NCBI GenBank assembly: GCA_021372355.1
Contig: JAJFUQ010000197.1
Coordinates: 1 to 45,362, forward strand
Origin: Nocardiaceae bacterium
GTDB taxonomy: Bacteria; Actinomycetota; Actinomycetes; Mycobacteriales; Mycobacteriaceae
DNA length: 45,362 bases
Direction: 5' to 3'
Shown piece after piece: positions 1 to 6,713 of the stretch (positions are counted from its first letter, which is position 1; each line of letters starts with the position of its first letter). A program made the position numbers and the translations under genes. The notes under the pieces were generated by a model that worked only from the letters and a program-made list of their open reading frames with translations, was not told the origin of the DNA and searched no databases.

Positions 1-25
1 CCCCCCACCCCCCACGTACGTGACC

Positions 26-2209
26 TCAGCGGCCGCGTGCCGCATCGAGAAGCATCCGCTGCTCGGCACCAGCGATCACCCGGCGGACCGAGTCGAGAGC
101 GTCCGGATTCACCGACACCGACGTGATGCCCATCCGGACGAGGTACTCCGCGAACTCCGGCCGCGTCGACGGCGCCTGGCCGCACAACGATGAGGTGATC
201 CCGAGGCGCCGGGCAGTTGACACGATCGAACCGATCGCATCGAGGACCGCCGGGTCGCTCTCGTCGAAGAGTGCCGCACACTGGGCGCTGTCGCGGTCGA
301 CGCCGAGCATCAGCTGGGTCAGATCGTTGCTGCCGATCGAGACGCCGTCGATGCCGAGGCCAACGTACTCCGGCAGCCAATGAACCACCGAAGGCACTTC
401 GGCCATGACCCAGCGGTGCAGTCCCCGCTGCTTCCCGAGTGGGCTCGCATCGACGAGCCGCAGGCATTCCTCGAGCTCCCAACGGGTTCGAACGAACGGA
501 ATCATGAGATGCAGGTTCGGCCACTGCTCCCGCACACGTGCCATCGCCTCGAGTTCGAGCGCGAACACCTCGGGTTGCTGTGTGTACCGGAAGCATCCGC
601 GGTAGCCGATCATCGGGTTGTCCTCGACCGGCTCGAAACGTTCGCCGCCCGTGAGTCCGCGGAACTCGTTGGTGCGAAAGTCAGTGGTCCGATAGATGAC
701 CGGACGGGGGAAGAACGGCTCGGCGATCGACGACAGCGAAGCGGCGAGCTTGTCGACGAACGCGGCTTGTTCGCCCCGTGCGATGACTTCCCGCGGATGG
801 ACACCGCCGAGTGCTTCGAGCAGGAGGAATTCGGCCCGAAGGAGCCCCACCCCGTCGACAGGCATTGCCGCGACCTCACGGGCCGACGCGGAATGCGCAA
901 GGTTGACGTAGATCTTGGTGCCGGTCGCTGCGACCGTCGTCGAAACCGCCGGCGCGGGGGCGGGTTGCACGGCGATCTCGCGATGGCCCGCGAACACCTC
1001 GCCGGAACGTCCATCCACCGTCACCTCGGCGCCGGTGACGAGCACCTGGGTTGCGGTCCGCGCACCGACGACACACGGCACCCGGAATTCGCGCGCGACG
1101 ATCGCCGCGTGACACGTCATGCCGCCGCTGTCGGTGACGACCGCCGCCGCCCGCTGAATCGCCGGGACCCAGTCCGGGTTGGTCATCGCCGCGACGAGCA
1201 CTTCACCGTCGAGCAACTCATCGCATTGTGACGGGTGCTCGAGAACGCGAGCCTTACCAGTGGCGATTCCGGGCGAGGCACCCAGGCCGCGCACGAGTAC
1301 GTCCCCGCCGGACGGCGAAGCCGCCTCGGAAGCCTGCGACATCGAGGTGATCGGACGGGCTTGAACGAGCCAGATCGTGCCGGCGTTGATCGCCCACTCG
1401 ATGTCCTGCGGGGACCCGTAATGCTTCTCGGTCGCGAGGCCCAGGCGCGCGATCTCGATTGCCTCGGCATCGGAGAGGACATGGTCCCCTCGACTGCGAA
1501 CGCTCGCGACGTGCTGTGTGGCCTTGGCGATCACGTAGTTGTCGGGCTCGACCGTTCCGGAGACGATGCCCTCGCCGTACCCGGCGGCCGCCTCGATGAC
1601 GAGCTCGTCGGGATTCCCGGTCCGCGGGTCGACCGTGAACATCACGCCGCTGCGTTCGGACGCCACCATCTCTTGCACCACGACCGCCATCGCCGGCATG
1701 CTGTCGAACTTCATGTGCGCGCGGTAGGTCTCGGACCTGGGGCTGAACAACGACGCCCAGCACGACGTCACCGCTTCGATGAGTTCATCCTCGCCGCTGA
1801 TGTTGGTGAAACTGGCGTTCATTCCAGCGAAGGATGCGCTCGCACCATCCTCGCCCGTCGCGGACGACCGAACCGCGACCAGGGGCGCCGACAGCGCGCG
1901 GTAGTTCGCCAGGATCTCCTCCCGGATCGTCGGCGCAACACCGGCCTTGTGTACGAGATCGCGCAGCTGCGAACACTCGGAGTCGAGTTCGGTCTCGGTG
2001 GTCGCGCCAAGCGCGGCAGCATGACCCGCAGCGATGTCACCGGCAACCCCACCCTCGGCGATCGCGTCGATGTAGGCGGACCGCAACACGACGAAGCCGG
2101 CCGGGACGGGAAGACCTGCTCGGGTCAGTTCACCGAGGTTGGCACCCTTACCTCCCGCCTCGTCGGCGTCGGCAAGAGACAACTGATGAAAATCACGTAC
2201 ATATGGCAT
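26..2209 (-). CDS. ppsA: Phosphoenolpyruvate synthase (pyruvate, water dikinase)
   Basis: Converts pyruvate, ATP and water to PEP, AMP and phosphate, the gluconeogenic entry from pyruvate. About 727 residues, slightly shorter than the roughly 790 of E. coli PpsA. The N-terminal half is the ATP/pyruvate-phosphate-dikinase domain (KGANLGEL near 22, VRSSATGED near 113). The swivelling phosphohistidine is H367 in GGMTCHAAIVARE. The C-terminal PEP/pyruvate barrel has SIGSNDLTQL and the SLCGQAPS loop with the catalytic Cys. The frame is open to 2389, but homology begins at MPYVRDFHQLSL. The ATG at 2209 also sits exactly 42.5 bp from the centre of a DosR-type box, with an AACGCT -10-like hexamer at 2216-2221, so I infer a leaderless start here. 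Divergent from pfkB. The stop codon is inside the window, so the gene is complete. Confidence 0.93.
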   Translation of the reverse strand: MPYVRDFHQLSLADADEAGGKGANLGELTRAGLPVPAGFVVLRSAYIDAIAEGGVAGDIAAGHAAALGATTETELDSECSQLRDLVHKAGVAPTIREEILANYRALSAPLVAVRSSATGEDGASASFAGMNASFTNISGEDELIEAVTSCWASLFSPRSETYRAHMKFDSMPAMAVVVQEMVASERSGVMFTVDPRTGNPDELVIEAAAGYGEGIVSGTVEPDNYVIAKATQHVASVRSRGDHVLSDAEAIEIARLGLATEKHYGSPQDIEWAINAGTIWLVQARPITSMSQASEAASPSGGDVLVRGLGASPGIATGKARVLEHPSQCDELLDGEVLVAAMTNPDWVPAIQRAAAVVTDSGGMTCHAAIVAREFRVPCVVGARTATQVLVTGAEVTVDGRSGEVFAGHREIAVQPAPAPAVSTTVAATGTKIYVNLAHSASAREVAAMPVDGVGLLRAEFLLLEALGGVHPREVIARGEQAAFVDKLAASLSSIAEPFFPRPVIYRTTDFRTNEFRGLTGGERFEPVEDNPMIGYRGCFRYTQQPEVFALELEAMARVREQWPNLHLMIPFVRTRWELEECLRLVDASPLGKQRGLHRWVMAEVPSVVHWLPEYVGLGIDGVSIGSNDLTQLMLGVDRDSAQCAALFDESDPAVLDAIGSIVSTARRLGITSSLCGQAPSTRPEFAEYLVRMGITSVSVNPDALDSVRRVIAGAEQRMLLDAARGR

Positions 2210-2244
2210 GACTAGAGCGTTCCGGGTTCGCATCCACGGCTGCA

Positions 2245-2258
2245 GGGCCCGATGTCCG
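2245..2258. promoter_or_regulatory. DosR-type box, proximal for ppsA and distal for pfkB
   Basis: The sequence GGGCCCGATGTCCG matches 7 of the 8 fixed positions of GGGnCnnnnGnCCC. Its centre (2251.5) is 42.5 bp before the ppsA ATG and 64.5 bp before the pfkB ATG. It lies 22 bp (two helical turns) from the next box. The DosR consensus is established for mycobacteria; binding here is inferred. Confidence 0.7.
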
Positions 2259-2266
2259 CATATCGC

Positions 2267-2280
2267 GGGACCTATGCCCC
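2267..2280. promoter_or_regulatory. DosR-type box, proximal for pfkB and distal for ppsA
   Basis: GGGACCTATGCCCC matches all 8 fixed positions of the DosR-box pattern. Its centre is 42.5 bp before the pfkB ATG, and a CAGGAT -10-like hexamer lies at 2304-2309 (-12 to -7). The same box is centred 64.5 bp before ppsA, so the pair could drive both genes. Confidence 0.8.
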
Positions 2281-2315
2281 TCACCGCCGCCCGGACATCG
2301 ACGCAGGATGAGGCA

Positions 2316-3290
2316 ATGATCGCCACACTGACGCTCAATCCAGCGCTCGACATCACGACCAGCACGCCGGGCGTCCGCCCGGGCGACAAACTCCGGTGCG
2401 GGCCGTCGCGCTACGACCCGGGCGGGGGCGGCATCAACGTTGCTCGGGTAGCCCACGAACTCGGCGAAGCGGTCACCGCTGTGTTCCCAGCCGGGGGCCT
2501 CACCGGCGGCCAGATCGTCGGTCTCCTCGCCCAAGCCGGCGTTCGGATGTCGGTCGTGACCATCGAAGGGCCTACGCGGGAGAGCTTCACCGTCAACGAA
2601 ACGGAAACCGGTAGTCAGTACCGCTTTGTGCTCCCTGGTCCATATCTCACGGAATCTGTTCAGCGGCAATGTCTCACACGCCTGGAAGAGGCCGCGAAGA
2701 ACGGCAGCTTCGTCGTGGCGAGTGGGAGTCTGCCGCCCGGGGTCTCCCCCGACTTCCTCAATGACCTTTCGAGAGTGTGCACACGCCGCGGACTGCGATT
2801 GGTCGTCGATACCTCGGGTGCCGGACTTTCGAATCTGTACGAACCGGTCTTCCTGCTCAAGCCCAGCGTTCGGGAGCTAAGGGAGTACACCGGGCTGCCC
2901 CTCGAAACGAATGAGGAGCAGGCGGCAGCGGCGTACAACATCGTTCGAGCGGGCCGGGCGCAGGTCGTCGTGGTGTCGAAGGCAGGCGCAGGCGTCCTCG
3001 TTGTTTCGCGTGAATCGGCCGTCCAGATTCCCGCGGTGTCCGTTCCGCCCGGCAGCGGAGTCGGAGCCGGTGACGCGCTGGTGGCCGGGACCGTCGTGGG
3101 CTTGGACCGTGGACTTTCGCTCATCGATTCCGTCCGGTATGGCATGGCCGCCGGCGCTGCCATGTTGTTGACTCCCGGCACCGAGGTGTGCACGAACTCG
3201 GACGTCGAACGGCTCTACCGGTCCTTCACGGCAGTTCCATCGGACGTGCCTGTTGGTGAACTTGCAGTGAGAAGCGTTGGGCACCAATAA
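2316..3290 (+). CDS. pfkB: PfkB-family sugar kinase (6-phosphofructokinase type)
   Basis: Ribokinase-fold kinase of 324 residues that probably phosphorylates fructose-6-phosphate or tagatose-6-phosphate. It begins MIATLTLNPALD, typical of the 1-phosphofructokinase/PfkB group. It has the substrate-binding GGGGINVAR near 30, the PGSLPPGV-type segment ASGSLPPG, and the C-terminal ATP/anion-hole signature GVGAGDALVAG with the catalytic Asp. An upstream in-frame start at 2208 is rejected because the ATG at 2316 fits both family alignment and promoter geometry. In M. tuberculosis the DosR-regulated Rv2029c is a PfkB next to hspX. The same gene set here suggests the same dormancy role. Next to divergent ppsA, it would balance the PEP and hexose-phosphate branches. 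Confidence 0.9.
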   Translation: MIATLTLNPALDITTSTPGVRPGDKLRCGPSRYDPGGGGINVARVAHELGEAVTAVFPAGGLTGGQIVGLLAQAGVRMSVVTIEGPTRESFTVNETETGSQYRFVLPGPYLTESVQRQCLTRLEEAAKNGSFVVASGSLPPGVSPDFLNDLSRVCTRRGLRLVVDTSGAGLSNLYEPVFLLKPSVRELREYTGLPLETNEEQAAAAYNIVRAGRAQVVVVSKAGAGVLVVSRESAVQIPAVSVPPGSGVGAGDALVAGTVVGLDRGLSLIDSVRYGMAAGAAMLLTPGTEVCTNSDVERLYRSFTAVPSDVPVGELAVRSVGHQ

Positions 3291-3306
3291 GAGCGACAAA
3301 CGTCCC
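3271..3306 (+). promoter_or_regulatory. DosR-type box pair upstream of the deacetylase
   Basis: The proximal box GCGACAAACGTCCC (3293-3306) matches 7 of 8 fixed positions and is centred 42.5 bp before the GTG at 3342. A CACAGT hexamer lies at 3330-3335 (-12 to -7). A degenerate distal site, GAAGCGTTGGGCAC (3271-3284, 5 of 8), is centred at -64.5 inside the pfkB 3' end, the same spacing as at pfkB and acsA. Confidence 0.6.
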
Positions 3307-3341
3307 TAGGACGCGACCGGCAGCAACAGCACAGTGAGACG

Positions 3342-4220
3342 GTGGCTCACTCACGCGTCGGGGTAGTTCCCGCACTCATTGCTGTCCTGCTGGTCGGCTG
3401 CAGTTCCGATGACGGATCGGCGCCCAGGCAAACAACAACGAAACCCACGGTCGAGACGACGACGAGGGCTTCCACGACGACCGTGCCGCTTTCCACCACG
3501 ACTGAACCGATGTCCACGACGACCGGCCCGATGTCGACCACAACCCAGCCCACCGAACCACCGCCCACCACGACCGAGCGACCGTCTCGACCGGACCTCT
3601 ACGGCGCAGATTGGGAGCGGATCCCGGTCTCGCAACGCGTCGTCGCCCTGACCTTCGATGCGGGCGCCAACGACGATGGCGTGGCATCGATCTTGAGCAC
3701 CCTTGCTCGCGAACAGGTTCCGGCAACGTTCTTCCTCACTGGATCGTTCGTGGATTCGTTCCCGGCGAGTGCCCGTGCGATGGCGAGCCATCGACTCGGC
3801 AATCATTCGGTGAGCCATCCGCATTTCACCGAGTTGTCGGACGCGCAGATTCGCACGGAAGTCGAAGGTGCAGCCGCGCGAATAAGGGCTGTGACCGGGG
3901 CAGATCCGGCGCCGTGGTTCCGATTCCCATTCGGCGATCGAAACAGCCACACCATTGATGTGGTGAACTCGCTTGGCTTTGTGTCGATCCGTTGGACCGT
4001 CGACACGTTGGGCTGGAAAGGCACCAGCGGCGGTCAGAGTGTGTCGACCGTGCAGCAGCGCGTCGTGAATACCCTCACGAACGGTCAGATCGTGCTCATG
4101 CATGTCGGATCGAATCCCGACGACGGCTCTACGCTCGACGCCGATGCATTGCCGGGGATCATCGCGCAGTTACGTGGTCATGGCTATTCGTTCGTGACGC
4201 TGGACGCACTCTTCGGCTAG
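3342..4220 (+). CDS. Polysaccharide deacetylase (NodB domain) lipoprotein
   Basis: Predicted lipid-anchored carbohydrate esterase family 4 enzyme of 292 residues, acting outside the membrane on cell-wall or capsular N-acetyl sugars. A hydrophobic signal ends in the lipobox LLVGC (Cys20). Residues about 28-82 are a Thr/Pro-rich linker with repeated STTT and TTTEP units. The NodB domain follows: motif 1 is TFDAG, motif 2 is HSVSH within NHSVSHPHF, and motif 3 is RFPFGDRN. The second Asp usual in motif 1 (TFDDG) is Ala here, which may alter metal binding. The GTG start is chosen because the signal peptide starts there and because a DosR-type box is centred 42.5 bp upstream with no Shine-Dalgarno, consistent with a leaderless message. 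It is downstream of pfkB on the same strand but seems to have its own promoter. Confidence 0.85.
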   Translation: MAHSRVGVVPALIAVLLVGCSSDDGSAPRQTTTKPTVETTTRASTTTVPLSTTTEPMSTTTGPMSTTTQPTEPPPTTTERPSRPDLYGADWERIPVSQRVVALTFDAGANDDGVASILSTLAREQVPATFFLTGSFVDSFPASARAMASHRLGNHSVSHPHFTELSDAQIRTEVEGAAARIRAVTGADPAPWFRFPFGDRNSHTIDVVNSLGFVSIRWTVDTLGWKGTSGGQSVSTVQQRVVNTLTNGQIVLMHVGSNPDDGSTLDADALPGIIAQLRGHGYSFVTLDALFG

Positions 4221-4236
4221 CAGTCGACCAACAGCA

Positions 4237-4250
4237 GGGTCTTTGGGCTC
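4237..4250 (+). promoter_or_regulatory. Candidate DosR-type box upstream of the Ddn-like gene
   Basis: GGGTCTTTGGGCTC matches 7 of 8 fixed positions. Its centre is 43.5 bp before the ATG at 4287, and GACGAT (4274-4279) is a possible -10. No convincing second box was found. Confidence 0.5.
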
Positions 4251-4286
4251 TTACGGTGAAACCCCTGACTCGCGACGATGAGCACC

Positions 4287-4688
4287 ATGTCGAACAACTC
4301 CGCGAGCGTCCGCGACGCCGTCCGCAAGCTGAACAAGTACGTGACGAACCCGATCATGATGCACCTCGCCGGGCGGAAGTACTGGTACGCATCGGTCATC
4401 ACCCACGCGGGCCGTCGGTCCGGAACGGTCTACCGCACACCGGTCGTCGCAGATCGCGTTGGCCACGGCTTTCTCATTCCCCTCCCGTATGGAACGCATG
4501 TCGATTGGCTGCAGAACGTACTCGCCGCGGGGAGCGCCACAATTCGCTCCCATGGCGTCACGTACAACGTCGTCGGGCCCGAAATCGTGGACGCTGCTAC
4601 CGCGCTGCCCCAGCTCGACCCACGGCACGCGCGCAGCTTCCAGCGGTTCGGAATCGAGCGATTCGTCGCGCTCCACGACGCGCCGTGA
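4287..4688 (+). CDS. Deazaflavin-dependent (F420) nitroreductase family protein, Ddn-like
   Basis: Small split-barrel flavin/deazaflavin oxidoreductase of 133 residues, in the family of mycobacterial Ddn (Rv3547). That family uses reduced F420 to reduce quinones or nitro compounds at the membrane. The diagnostic segment is GRRSGTVYRTPV, followed by IPLPYGTHVDWLQNV and the usual NVLAAGSATI. An ATG at 4278 is three codons upstream. The start at 4287 is preferred because it restores the box-to-start distance seen at the neighbouring promoters. No strong ribosome-binding site is visible. It stands alone between the deacetylase and the alpha/beta hydrolase, all on the plus strand. Substrate is unknown; a quinone-protective role in hypoxia is only an inference. 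Confidence 0.8.
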   Translation: MSNNSASVRDAVRKLNKYVTNPIMMHLAGRKYWYASVITHAGRRSGTVYRTPVVADRVGHGFLIPLPYGTHVDWLQNVLAAGSATIRSHGVTYNVVGPEIVDAATALPQLDPRHARSFQRFGIERFVALHDAP

Positions 4689-4788
4689 TCGCCACGGGTA
4701 TGCAGCAACCAGCGGGTGATTGGCGCTTTCGGGGTCCTTTGATGCCGTAAGGCATGTCCGATAGTCACCTCTGCCGAGGACCCTCGCC

Positions 4789-4802
4789 GGGACTATCGGC
4801 CC
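4789..4802 (+). promoter_or_regulatory. DosR-type box upstream of the alpha/beta hydrolase
   Basis: GGGACTATCGGCCC matches all 8 fixed positions and is centred 42.5 bp before the ATG at 4838. CACAAT at 4826-4831 is a -10-like hexamer. The 16-mer running to 4804 recurs identically at 15345-15360. Confidence 0.78.
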
Positions 4803-4837
4803 TGCTCAGGGCCATTGCGGGACAACACAATTGGTCT

Positions 4838-5704
4838 ATGAATAGCATTCCTGGACTCGAGTACGCGGAGACCACGGCAGGCGGTGTCCTCACCCGGTAC
4901 TTCACTGGTGGCAATGGTCCCGCAGTTATCTTCCTGCACGGTTGGGGCTTGGCCGGTACGCCGCTCTATTTCAACGCGCTCAGCCAGCTCAGCCGCTCCG
5001 GCCACCGGGTATATGCCCCGCTGTTGCCTGGTTTCGGTTCGTCGGGGCTCCCGGAATCTCGGTTCACGCTGTCCGGATTCGCGCGTTGGGTTGCGGACTT
5101 CGTCGAGTCGGTTGGCCTAAAGGGGCCGATCGCGTTGGCCGGATACTCGTTCGGCGGAGGGATCGCTATCCAGACCGCACTCGACCACCCCGGCCTCGTC
5201 GACCGACTGGTCCTCGTCAACTCCATCGGTGGAGCCGAATGGATCGACGCCGGCGGCCAAGTGAAGCATGTGCGGCACCGGCCGCTTTGGGACTGGGGGC
5301 GTGGAATGGGTGACGACGTCACCGACCGCGGCCACGTCGTGAAGCTGATGCCCAGCATCTTCCGAGCTGGTCTCGCACATCTTGTCCGGCACTCGGACGT
5401 CCTCTGGCGCAGTGGGCAATTGGCCCGGACATCGGACCTCACGTCTGCCGTTCAGTCGTTCAGCCATCGCGGGCTCCCGGTCGCGATTGTCTGGAGCCGC
5501 GAGGACAAAGTCGTTCCGCAGCGGATGATCGCTTCTTTGCGGGCAGCGATCGGAAGCCATCTGTGGATCACCGTCGATGGGGGCCACTGCTGGCTCAACT
5601 CCAACCAGACGCGATTCTGCGACATCATCGCAGGGATTTTGACTGCTCCGGCGGCTGCGCTGCGCGGCGAGGTTCACCATCTCCCCGTGCCCGTCGCCGC
5701 GTGA
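4838..5704 (+). CDS. Alpha/beta hydrolase
   Basis: Serine hydrolase of 288 residues with the complete catalytic set: oxyanion-hole HGWG, nucleophile elbow GYSFGG, acid in SREDKVVP and His in GGHCWL. Substrate is unknown; the sequence resembles broad esterase/C-C hydrolase-like members. The frame is open from 4754, but residues before the ATG at 4838 look like promoter: a perfect DosR-type box and a -10-like element lie inside that extension. The start has no Shine-Dalgarno, consistent with a leaderless mRNA. It ends in a strong bidirectional terminator shared with the convergent hsp20 gene. Its membership of the dormancy set is inferred from the box. Confidence 0.85.
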   Translation: MNSIPGLEYAETTAGGVLTRYFTGGNGPAVIFLHGWGLAGTPLYFNALSQLSRSGHRVYAPLLPGFGSSGLPESRFTLSGFARWVADFVESVGLKGPIALAGYSFGGGIAIQTALDHPGLVDRLVLVNSIGGAEWIDAGGQVKHVRHRPLWDWGRGMGDDVTDRGHVVKLMPSIFRAGLAHLVRHSDVLWRSGQLARTSDLTSAVQSFSHRGLPVAIVWSREDKVVPQRMIASLRAAIGSHLWITVDGGHCWLNSNQTRFCDIIAGILTAPAAALRGEVHHLPVPVAA

Positions 5705-5724
5705 ACACACTACTCACCTGCCGA

Positions 5725-5763
5725 AAGGAGGGGTGGCGCTGAATTTCAGCGCCACCCCTCCTT
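5725..5763. terminator. Bidirectional hairpin terminator
   Basis: Two perfectly complementary 19-base arms (5725-5743 and 5745-5763) form a GC-rich hairpin between the convergent alpha/beta hydrolase and hsp20 genes. A-rich and T-rich edges at either end suit termination in both directions. Confidence 0.85.
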
Positions 5764-5788
5764 CTTCCCTGGGTTCGACCCCGGCGAC

Positions 5789-6202
5789 TCAGCCACCAGT
5801 GACCTCGACATGCTTGGCCTCGACCGCATTCTCCTCCGGAAGGGTCAGATCCACGGTGAGGATTCCCTTCTCGTAGGTGGCCTTGACGCTGTTCTCGTCG
5901 GCGCCCTCCGGCAACGAGATGGTCCGCTGGAAAGACCCGTACGTGAACTCAGAGCGTCCCTTTGATTCGGTGTGCTCGCTGCGCTCGGCCTTGATCGTCA
6001 GGAGGTGGCCGGAGATCGAGACGTCGATGTCCTTGGCCGGGTCCATTCCCGGCATTTCCGCGCGGAGAATGTAGTGGCCATCGGTGACCTCGTCCTCGAC
6101 TTTGATTGCGTTCGCGCCGGCGACCTCGATTCGCGGCCAGGCTGGGAAGTCGCTGAAAAGATCCGCGAACAAGTGCGGGCGCGGTGCCAGTGAACGACTC
6201 AT
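5789..6202 (-). CDS. hspX: Hsp20/alpha-crystallin small heat shock protein (HspX-like)
   Basis: ATP-independent holdase chaperone of 137 residues, close in size to mycobacterial HspX/Acr (144). It begins MSRSLAPRPHLFADLF. The alpha-crystallin domain spans about 30-130, with EMPGMDPAKDIDVSI, the LTIKAER strand, and the conserved GILTVDLTLP near the C terminus. A clear ribosome-binding site, AAAGGAG, lies just before the ATG. A perfect DosR-type box sits about 92 bp upstream of the start, so a leader of several tens of bases is expected, unlike the leaderless neighbours. The proximity of pfkB, a PRT-esterase fusion and an Acg-like nitroreductase mirrors the M. tuberculosis Rv2029c-Rv2032 locus, which supports a dormancy chaperone role. 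Confidence 0.93.
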   Translation of the reverse strand: MSRSLAPRPHLFADLFSDFPAWPRIEVAGANAIKVEDEVTDGHYILRAEMPGMDPAKDIDVSISGHLLTIKAERSEHTESKGRSEFTYGSFQRTISLPEGADENSVKATYEKGILTVDLTLPEENAVEAKHVEVTGG

Positions 6203-6270
6203 TTCGTTTTCTCCTTTGGATCGAGTGGTTCGACACCGTGAATTTCAGCGGACTCCCGGTCCGGCTCGTA

Positions 6271-6307
6271 GGGCACAGCAGACCAATGCACGCGGGCCAT
6301 TGGTCCC
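6271..6307 (-). promoter_or_regulatory. DosR-type box(es) upstream of hsp20
   Basis: GGGCCATTGGTCCC at 6294-6307 (minus strand GGGACCAATGGCCC) matches all 8 fixed positions on both strands. A weaker site (5 of 8) at 6271-6284 lies 23 bp closer to hsp20. From it, a GAAATT hexamer at 6241-6246 on the minus strand would give a transcript start near 6235. The box might also serve the divergent gene at 6387, but I see no convincing -10 there. Confidence 0.75.
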
Positions 6308-6386
6308 AGGATTCCGTGTCATTGACCGCTGTCGTGATGGACACCAAAAGACGATTCTGAACTCGTTCCACCAACCGACCAACCGG

Positions 6387-6677
6387 GTGATCAAAGTGCT
6401 TTACGCGGCCCTCATATTCGCCATCACCGTCGTGGTTATCATCGCGATCGATGCACTGTCAGCACTGAAGTCGCGCAAAGCTGCGCGCCGGGTGAAGGCC
6501 CGGGACGCCCGGATCCCGCTGGCAGACCAAGCGCAGCAAGAACTTCTCGATCGCGAGTCTGGCCTGGTCAGCGACCTGTTGGCCCACAAGATCACCCAGG
6601 CGGACTACCGCACGCGGATGCGCGACGTTGCGACCGCCGCACGCTATTGGCCCCGCCCCAGTGTGTACAGCGGCTGA
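6387..6677 (+). CDS. Small membrane protein, single N-terminal helix, SHOCT-like tail
   Basis: Predicted 96-residue protein starting at a GTG (6387). One transmembrane helix (about residues 4-24, YAALIFAITVVVIIAI) is followed by a basic stretch (KSRKAARRVKARDAR). The acidic/hydrophobic tail contains LLAHKITQADYRTRM, which resembles SHOCT-type C-terminal helices. The open frame extends back to 6084 across the hsp20 gene and its promoter, so the GTG is preferred. No strong ribosome-binding site is visible. It is divergent from hsp20 and ends 36 bp before the PRT-esterase gene, so both may be co-transcribed. Function unknown. Confidence 0.55.
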   Translation: MIKVLYAALIFAITVVVIIAIDALSALKSRKAARRVKARDARIPLADQAQQELLDRESGLVSDLLAHKITQADYRTRMRDVATAARYWPRPSVYSG

Positions 6678-6713
6678 GTCCCCTCCGCGCGCTCTGTTCC
6701 GAAAGAAGTACCC

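Noticed and set aside
380..1231. Long plus-strand frame opposite ppsA
   Set aside because: A high-GC antisense shadow of ppsA, without family motifs or a ribosome-binding site.
2210..2389. N-terminal extension of ppsA to 2389
   Set aside because: It covers the divergent promoter with two DosR-type boxes, and family similarity begins at MPYVRD (2209).
4809..4822. Second DosR-type box downstream of 4789
   Set aside because: GGGCCATTGCGGGA lacks the 3' half (only one half-site), and it would lie between the proximal box and the start codon.
6248..6263. Dyad CGGACTCCCGGTCCG upstream of hsp20
   Set aside because: Its spacing is one base too long for the DosR pattern, and other boxes fit better.
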